From NCBI GenBank assembly GCA_030267965.1, contig BRYA01001481.1, positions 2,322-14,761 of the forward strand: a stretch of DNA of 12,440 nt, written 5' to 3'. The stretch's first letter is position 1. Each line of letters opens with the position of its first letter. The translations under genes and the position numbers were made by a program. Shown here piece after piece: positions 7,427 through 12,440 of this stretch. The stretch comes from Triparma columacea (taxonomy: Eukaryota > Sar > Bolidophyceae > Parmales > Triparmaceae). The notes beneath the pieces were generated by a model, which worked only from the letters and a program-made list of their open reading frames with translations, had not been told where the DNA came from and made no database searches.

Positions 7427-9242
7427 CTACATGAGTTCATCCAAGATAGCAAAGAACGAAGATTTCCCTCCGAAAATCCCTCCGATGACGTTGTTTGCGC
7501 ATTCGATAAATGCCTTAACTTCAAACCCCCCCCCTTGTGCGCACTTGTCTATAAGCTCAGACTCCCCTCTGTTGTTCAAGAGTTCAGTTACGAAGCAATC
7601 ATAGAAATCACCTTCCCCCTTTCCCTCGCATTCTTCAACTCCATCCCTTAGCAAATCTTTGATCCCCCAAAGATCAGCGACGCATTCAAGACCCCCGTTC
7701 GCGAACCCCCTCCTCATGCATTCTGCCTCCGGTCCACCTAGGAACTCCTCAAGTAGTATGACATGACGATCGTCTCCACTCCTCTCTCTAACACTAGTTG
7801 TATTATCCTCACCTAAAACCCCTCCCCTTAACAGATAATCAATATCATCCGTCAAGTAAACAAGATCTGTCAACCCAACCGCGCTCTCCTCGTGCCACTT
7901 ACTATGTGGTTCCTGTCCTCTACATCTCTTCGCATCCGGGTATATCCCAACCCCCATCCTCACCTCAACCCCATGGTCGTATCCCTGTAAGTTCATCCGC
8001 CGCTGCGTTAACAAGTGGCATCACGAGAGCACCAATTTTGTTAGCACCGGGTGAATCTAACCATGGACCGACGAACAACTCCTCCTGCCATGTCATTGCG
8101 TATCCTATCTTAACAAGAACACCAAGTCCGCGTTTTAGAAGCACCCTCTTGTCTGAACTTGAGAGTTGGGGGGAGGTGAGGAGGAGGGTTTGGAGACGAG
8201 TGTCGTATCCTTTGAATAGAAAGTCCGTCATGGTTTGATCGAACCCGAATACTTGACATAGGAACTTTAAGAGTAGGTCACCGACACGAGATGGTAGTTC
8301 GAGGCGTGCGTTTAGAGTTACGATCGCGGCGAAGGTTAATTTGTAATCACCTTGAAAGTACTGGTTCAATGTTAGGATACTATCATCCCATTCAAACACA
8401 CTTTGCTGCTGGAATATATTCACGAATTCGTTAATCACCCTCGTCCCCATCTTCGTACCGTTCACCATTTCCTCCTTAGGCATAACGTGTGTAACAACCT
8501 CGTCGTAAACAAGACTACTAACAGCAGCTTGATACGCAGTTAACGCAATATGACCGATTGGGGCATTGTCTATCCTACAACCTAACTGCGTACCACTACC
8601 GTGAAAGAACGCACTTCCACTACCTAAAGTACCGAAAGATGCTGCCAGTAAATTCTTTACACCGCGAGGAATTGACCAAGCGTGATCGTTAATACCGTCA
8701 CCTTTCCATAAACTCAACATGGAGGAGTAATACGCTATGTTTGAGTTGTAGTTACACGGTTGTTGTATTTGTACTTTACTAGCACCATCGATTATATCAT
8801 CATCAACACCCATGGGGGTTAGGTAATGCTCAAGGTAGTTTGACATACCGTCCCAATAATCACTCCCGTTATGATTAACGTTATCGTCGGGGGTAGGTTG
8901 TGGGTGGAGGATACCGTCGGTACCGTTAGTTATACCCCATTGTACGAAACCATCAAACATCTAAAAAAAAGGAGGAAGGATGTGTTAGAGAGTTTGTTGT
9001 ATCTTTGTTTCACCTTCTAGTAATCTTACCTTATCAATGCTATCCCTTAAATCAAACTCCGCATAATCGTCCTCTGATATACCCTTCATTGCTTCCTCAA
9101 GTATCTTCCACTTCTGAAGTGAGTATGTGTGGTTGGTTGCGTTCAGGGACATTAGATCTAGTACTTTCTTCATCGTCGAACCGGAGGTAATAGAAGGTAG
9201 AAGAAGGAGGAGGGTGGAGATGAGGTACATGCAGGGTATCAT
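7427..9242 (-). CDS. Unrecognised secreted or lumenal protein, one intron, one frame break
   Basis: I do not recognise the family. Exon 1 (9242-9030, 71 aa) begins with a clear signal peptide (residues 1-20, LLLLLP core). It joins in phase at 8960 to exon 2, a well-formed globular sequence. Possible N-glycosylation sites include NAT, NHT, NGT, NGS and a further NGT. A striking motif is FGTLGSGSAFFHGSG (exon 2 residues 109-123), followed by a Cys and a Asp-Asn pair. There is no C-terminal anchor. At about 7983-7985 exon 2's frame runs into a stop five codons later, while the next frame continues 185 residues with protein-like, Cys-containing sequence to TAG at 7427. Total length would be about 581 aa. 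The break could be a one-base indel in a GGG run or a small intron; a 40-nt intron (8024-7985, GTGATG..TTACAG) is phase-compatible but very short. Confidence 0.65.
8961..9029 (-). other. Intron, 69 nt, of the unrecognised secreted protein gene
   Basis: Read on the minus strand, exon 1 ends AAG before GTAAGA. The intron has a CTAAC near its middle, a pyrimidine tract with eight T, and ends TTTAG before ATGTTT. Removing it joins two open frames in phase 0. This is the clearest intron in the window and sets the pattern used for the others. Confidence 0.9.
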
Positions 9243-9616
9243 GGGGGTAACTTGGGTCGAGGTTGGTTATGAGGGAAGGATTTTCAATATACTGGCTTGC
9301 CCTTGAGGAGCGCTTTTTTTGTTTGAGACGGAGAGACGGAGGGACGGGGAAGATTAAGGAAGTGTAAGGGGGGGGGATAAGGCTAACGTGGGCAGACAAT
9401 CTTTGGCTGGCCTTTTGGTTTTCGCTCGACTAACCCGCCTACCGCATCTCATTTTTCTAAAAAAACAGAGCAAATCAATTAGTCTGTCATATCTTCGTTT
9501 ATCTGTCGTGAAATCGTCATCTCGTGTCATTTATAGTAATCTTGGACGTTATTAGTCTTACTTCATCTCACTCTGTCTCAATTAGTCTCATTTAGGCTCA
9601 TTTAAGGCTCAAAATC
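9243..9616. promoter_or_regulatory. Intergenic region, promoter side of the minus-strand secreted protein gene
   Basis: The left part, next to the start codon at 9242, is purine-rich on the plus strand with G runs near 9368. From about 9450 the base composition shifts to AT-rich. Between 9540 and 9615 degenerate copies of a TCTCATTTA-like word recur. No gene or RNA is recognisable. The shift in composition marks the left edge of an unusual AT-rich block. Confidence 0.4.
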
Positions 9617-9856
9617 ATGGAATCTACCCCCGATTCCTTCCCTCCACAGCATCCAATCTCATCACATACTCCATCTTATACATCTAATAATAATCCTAAC
9701 GATATGAATACATACACAAATTCACCATATACACATACCAACACACAAAGAATGAGTCAAACAATAGATCCAGAACTTGAAATTCTTGGCAAAGGTTTTG
9801 AGGAGTTTGGAAAGGCATTCTCCGAGCAAGTTGTAAATCTTGTAATATCAACGTAA
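9617..9856 (+). CDS. Small ORF, 79 aa, uncertain
   Basis: The frame encodes a Ser/Thr/Pro/Asn/Tyr-rich stretch followed by a more ordered amphipathic segment (LEILGKGFEEFGKAF). No family is recognised. It may be a stand-alone small gene, chance, or a first exon of the exchanger gene. For the last, a GTAATA donor at 9853 would leave two codon bases, which is the phase needed at the acceptor at 10228; the joined product would read into the exchanger. That donor is weak, and the base composition is unlike the exchanger exons. Confidence 0.3.
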   Translation: MESTPDSFPPQHPISSHTPSYTSNNNPNDMNTYTNSPYTHTNTQRMSQTIDPELEILGKGFEEFGKAFSEQVVNLVIST

Positions 9857-10228
9857 TATCAATATATAGGGGTGTATAGGAGTACATATTCATCCCACCT
9901 CGCTAATTAGTCGTATCTAGTGGCAACTGTATCGCTATAAGTATATTTTTAGTTGATCCAGCGCCACACACTCCACACACTTTCTGTTCTATCCTTCAAA
10001 TCAGCGTTATAATTTGTATTAGAGCATTAACTCGTCCTTCATATCCAATAATTCCATCATGCGTAGTATAACAGTGAGCGTAATGAGTATAATAGGGATA
10101 ATAATGATCCTTCAAATGACTCCATCAACGCCCAGTTACGCCCATTTATACTTACGCCAACTTACGCCCACTTATGCCCACTTGCGCCCACTTACGCAAC
10201 CCTCCTCGCTTCGCTTCGTTCGCCTCAG
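9857..10228 (+). other. AT-rich, repeat-bearing stretch, probably noncoding
   Basis: An AT-rich stretch with several ATA/TATA words leads into a 10-bp tandem repeat and then a pyrimidine-rich tract ending in CGCCTCAG at 10228. The latter looks like an acceptor for the exchanger exon. An ATG at 10059 opens a frame that runs through the repeat into the exchanger exon, starting with a hydrophobic stretch. The 10-bp repeat period shifts reading phase, so this upstream coding stretch is more likely chance, but I cannot exclude it as a new N-terminus. Confidence 0.4.
10125..10200 (+). repeat. 10-bp tandem repeat, about seven units
   Basis: The unit CTTACGCCCA occurs in register at 10151, 10161, 10171, 10181 and partly 10191, with one or two substitutions each. 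Two further copies lie at 10125 and 10135, before a six-base spacer. A 10-bp period equals about one helical turn, so the same face of the DNA is presented each time. Confidence 0.85.
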
Positions 10229-11915
10229 CTTCTTCCGTCTCATATCCCACATATCCAAGACTTCAATATTCCTGATACTTGGGCTGTCGGTGGTGAAGAC
10301 TCTGAAGTGCGCCGAGGCGCACTTTGCGTTCTTGTTCTGGACGCTTTTGGTCTGCGTGGTGGCGAGGGCGTTCAACGTTTACAGCTTAGCGGGCTTTACA
10401 ACCTGGTACACAGGGGGAGTAGCGAGGTAAGAATATACCAGAGGGGAAGGAGAATCATTAGGAGGAGCGAAGGCGACGGCATTAGCTCACAATTACAAGA
10501 TGTAACCTTCCGTATGACCGAGGATTTTCTTACCAGTACACCGACGCAAACCTTTCGGTTTCGCCTCGCTCCCCGTGCTCGTCTTGTTCGTCGCAGAGGC
10601 TTTTCGGGGGAGAGGAGAAGGTGGCAGGGAGCTGGTTAGATGAGGAGGGGGGGAAAGAGAAAAAAAGGAAGGAAGGAAAATTGGAAGAGAGAGAGGAGGA
10701 GAAGAAGGTAGAGGCTGGGGTTGGGAATTCCAGGGAGGAGAAGGATGACAGCAAGCAGACTATTCTTGAGGGGGAAGACAACTCAGATGACGACGACAAC
10801 GACAAGGCTCGGAGGTCAAGCTTTTTAGGGGAGAGCCAAGAGAGCAGGGGGAGCAGGGGGAGCTACGTCTTCGGCTACGGGTCGGAGCAGTCCGACTCCA
10901 TTCTACTCAACACACACCACATACCATATCAGGACGCAGCACATGGTGGTCTTCTCAGGGCTCAGGGGTGCCGTCGCGTTATGCTGCGCGAGGTGAGGCA
11001 GGGAGAGTGCGGCGAGCGAAGCGAGTCACTGAACGGGTTGAAGTACACCACGAAGAGTCGGCGTACGGCAAGAAAGGCTGGGTTATGGCGAAGGGCTGGC
11101 TGGCGACACGAGGGGTTAATCCTATGTCGCGTACAACAACGATGTATTGCTCGCTCACCACAGACAACACGTCTCACAACTAACCTCCTGTAACGTTTGG
11201 TCGTCGCTTCGCTCCTCAACTCCCTTTCCTGACCCCCCTATCGCAGCAACTTCCCGGATAAGCACGAGGGGCTTCGAGATCAGATCGTTCTCATCACGAT
11301 GTTCGTGGTGCTAATTAGCGTCTTTTTGCTAGGGTCCACAACTGACCCCATGCTACGGTTCCTAAAGATAGAGACGAACGTCGACGAAACTAAGTATGAG
11401 ATCCTAATAAGCGAACTGAAGGTTAAGTTCATGGCGACCTTCGATGTCCTACTGAGCAGGTTCTGCCTCGATCAGGCAATGTGGGACTTCGATTATTACT
11501 GCAGGGACAGCACGCAGGGGTGGCACGAGAGCCTTATCAGCTTCGTAAGGTAAGAGAACCGCCGACTGAGGACCCAAGTCGGCCGAGATTTCTCCCCTCC
11601 CGGGGGTCTCCCCTCCCCTCGCCCGCCACCACCGACCCTAACCCAACCTTCAATCTCTTTCCTTCAAACTTCAGCGGGGGCAACAACAGCAGCCTAATAT
11701 CCAGACCCGAGGCCCTCGAACATCGCGTCAGCGCCGTGGGGTCGAGCGTCGGGTCCAACTTGGACGGACTTGGGGTCACACCGGAGGAGAGGGAAAAGGC
11801 GATCATGGGGTACAAGCCTGAAGAACGAAAGGTGGAGGGTGGAGGAGGAGAGACAAAGGTGAGGACGATGAAAACAGAAAGGAACGAAAGAAAGGCAAAG
11901 GATAGCCGACAATGA
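10229..11915 (+). CDS. Na+/H+ exchanger (CPA1/NHE type), C-terminal exons only
   Basis: CPA1 exchangers swap Na+ or K+ for H+ through a bundle of about twelve helices. Exon 10229-10426 encodes a helix like the family's S-x-T-x-I-F-x-x-LG segment ([13 protein letters not shown]) and a second with [13 protein letters not shown], matching the L-C-x-x-AR-x-x-N/G-V segment. Exon 10933-10992 encodes [15 protein letters not shown], the family hallmark. Exon 11247-11549 encodes [11 protein letters not shown], a last helix ending [10 protein letters not shown], and the tail's start. Exon 11675-11858 encodes a hydrophilic tail; unspliced it stops at 11915. All junctions before the last leave two codon bases, so the exons join in frame. 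The N-terminal helices with the ion-binding acidic residues are not in the window. A 600-bp space upstream cannot hold them, so this is a truncated gene, a remnant, or one with a very long intron. Confidence 0.75.
10427..10932 (+). other. Long intron of the exchanger gene, or intron plus an acidic loop exon
   Basis: The donor AG/GTAAGA at 10427 and acceptor ATATCAG at 10932 join two exchanger exons in frame and give a loop close to normal length. At 506 nt it is the longest intron here. From about 10597 to 10932 one frame is open and encodes an acidic, Ser-rich, protein-like stretch, preceded by a good acceptor (GTTCGTCGCAG at 10596). However, that frame does not follow from the GTAAGA donor's phase, so inclusion would need a different donor, such as GTAGCG at about 10418. 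Bases 10640-10720 are almost pure purine on the plus strand. Confidence 0.55.
10993..11246 (+). other. Intron of the exchanger gene, 254 nt, with inverted-repeat ends
   Basis: The donor AG/GTGAGG and acceptor CCCTATCGCAG join GAVALCCA to the NFPDKHEG segment in frame, with no missing residues against the family. A perfect 10-base inverted pair, GAGCGAAGCG at 11014-11023 and CGCTTCGCTC at 11205-11214, sits near the two ends. The flanking bases also match in part, so the intron could fold back on itself. Confidence 0.75.
11550..11674 (+). other. Intron of the exchanger gene, 125 nt
   Basis: GTAAGA follows an AG exon end. CTAAC lies in ACCCTAACCC at about 11636-11645, then a pyrimidine-rich tract and CTTCAG at 11674. 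Removal keeps the frame. A 7-bp perfect stem (GCCGACT/AGTCGGC, 11561-11583) lies 11 bases after the donor and may fold. Confidence 0.8.
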
Positions 11916-11983
11916 ACGCACTAACGCGTCGTTCGCCCTCCCCCCATCCCCCCCTCCCCACTCCCCTCCTCCCCGCACTTCAG
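11859..11983 (+). other. Probable intron joining the exchanger tail to the HIR-like exon, 125 nt
   Basis: The donor AAAG/GTGAGG, a CTAAC at about 11922-11926, a long C-rich tract and CACTTCAG at 11983 follow the pattern of the other introns. Both sides are phase 0, so splicing yields a continuous frame from the exchanger tail into the HIR-like exon. If it is not spliced, the exchanger frame stops at TGA 11913-11915. Confidence 0.6.
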
Positions 11984-12232
11984 GAGATTCTCGATACTTT
12001 GGTCGTTGATATCGACCCTGACCGCAAGGTTAAGAACAGCATGAACGAGATAAACGCCACCAAAAGGTTGAGGCAGGCCGCGATCTACAAGGCCGAGGCC
12101 GACAAGGTTCGTCAGGTGAAGGCTGCCGAGGCCGATGCCGAGGCCCGCTACCTCTCTGGAAAGGGTGTCGCTCGGCAAGAGCGGGGTTGGAGGAGGTGGA
12201 TGATTGGGGGTTGGAAGCGGGAGAAAGTTTGA
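11984..12232 (+). CDS. HIR-type SPFH/band-7 protein fragment (C-terminal coiled-coil part)
   Basis: Hypersensitive-induced-reaction proteins are SPFH scaffold proteins of about 285 aa that form membrane oligomers. The exon encodes about 64 residues closely matching their region after the band-7 domain: a TLVVDIDPD strand, [11 protein letters not shown], an Ala/Glu/Lys coiled coil, and [11 protein letters not shown]. The N-terminal band-7 domain is absent, and there is no room for it upstream. After GVARQ the usual IVDGLR continuation is missing; the frame turns into a Trp/Arg/Gly-rich stretch and stops 18 residues later. The match starts at the predicted acceptor. It could be the end of a chimeric exchanger protein, a captured exon, or a remnant of a duplicated HIR gene. 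The family call is firm; gene status is not. Confidence 0.6.
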   Translation, partial: EILDTLVVDIDPDRKVKNSMNEINATKRLRQAAIYKAEADKVRQVKAAEADAEARYLSGKGVARQERGWRRWMIGGWKREKV

Positions 12233-12361
12233 CTTGCGTTTGCGGAACTGATGATTTCGTCGCGTATTGGGGGGGGAGGGAAGGGGAGAGAAGAGAAGGG
12301 GAAGAAGACGCAAGGGGATTTGAAGGGGCTGCTTGGGGAGAGGGGGGTTAGGAGGGAGGAT

Positions 12362-12370
12362 GTATATAAG
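12362..12370 (+). promoter_or_regulatory. TATA-like element near the right edge
   Basis: GTATATAAG lies after a 100-bp G-rich stretch and about 70 bases before the window ends. It could belong to a promoter of a plus-strand gene starting beyond the window. A single short motif is weak evidence. Confidence 0.25.
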
Positions 12371-12440
12371 TTCTGAGAAGAAGCTATTGCGCAACTAGAA
12401 TCGTTTTTGATTCAAACTGGCGTTGTTGTTAAGCCTCCCC

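Noticed and set aside
10129..10200. CRISPR-like array
   Set aside because: The repeats are 10 bp without unique spacers, in eukaryotic DNA; it is a minisatellite.
10059..10228. ATG at 10059 as a genuine exchanger start
   Set aside because: The frame crosses a 10-bp repeat whose period is not a multiple of three, and a good acceptor precedes the family-like sequence. Not excluded, so mentioned but not used as the start.
10530..10805. Minus-strand Ser/Phe-rich frame
   Set aside because: Reverse complement of a homopurine tract, which always reads as Ser/Phe/Pro-rich without stops.
11921..12394. Minus-strand frame of 157 aa opposite the HIR-like exon
   Set aside because: Pro/Leu/Arg-rich translation of C-rich complements of G tracts; the opposite strand carries a recognisable protein family.
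12233..12440. Continuation of the HIR-like protein beyond its stop
   Set aside because: No frame here shows the IVDGLR or later HIR segments; the sequence is G-rich and low complexity.

Overview
This is eukaryotic nuclear DNA, most likely from a unicellular ochrophyte (stramenopile) alga such as a bolidophyte, pelagophyte or diatom-like lineage. That assignment is inference. It rests on short spliceosomal introns with GT..AG ends, a CTAAC-type branch point and a pyrimidine-rich 3' end; compact gene spacing; a small membrane protein whose leader looks like a signal peptide plus transit peptide; a BspA-type leucine-rich repeat protein; and a large acidic-tailed multi-pass membrane protein of a kind I associate with these algae. 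There are no operons, Shine-Dalgarno sites, CRISPR arrays, RNA genes or recognisable transposase or reverse transcriptase.

Layout. 184-1114 (+) is the C-terminal part of a tetraspanin (third and fourth membrane helices plus the large CCG loop), probably entered from an upstream intron. It is followed by a G-rich 3' flank and a CA/CT/CCCCCT microsatellite. 1353-1844 (-) is a small, probably plastid-targeted single-span membrane protein. 2053-3816 (-) is a 587-aa multi-pass membrane protein, possibly XK-related-like. 3817-4372 is a divergent promoter region. 4373-5662 (+) is a protein of fourteen 23-residue BspA-type leucine-rich repeats with a basic tail. 5866-7257 (+) is a mitochondrial carrier family member closest to phosphate carriers, with an unusual low-complexity leader. 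9242-7427 (-) is an unrecognised secreted or lumenal protein with one intron and one apparent reading-frame break.

The right-hand part differs. 9243-10228 is AT-richer, with a small ORF and a 10-bp tandem repeat. It is followed by exons coding only for the C-terminal end of a CPA1 (NHE-type) Na+/H+ exchanger, 10229-11858. A last exon at 11984-12232 encodes the coiled-coil C-terminal part of an SPFH/band-7 protein of the hypersensitive-induced-reaction (HIR) type. The splice phases would join these in frame, so the region holds either a chimeric gene or a cluster of gene remnants.

The genes do not form one pathway. Most encode membrane proteins, but nothing suggests co-regulation beyond the shared divergent promoter at 3817-4372. 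I see no convincing new defence or mobile system. The most unusual items are the truncated exchanger with its HIR-like tail, the homogenised LRR array, and the unknown secreted protein with its frame break.
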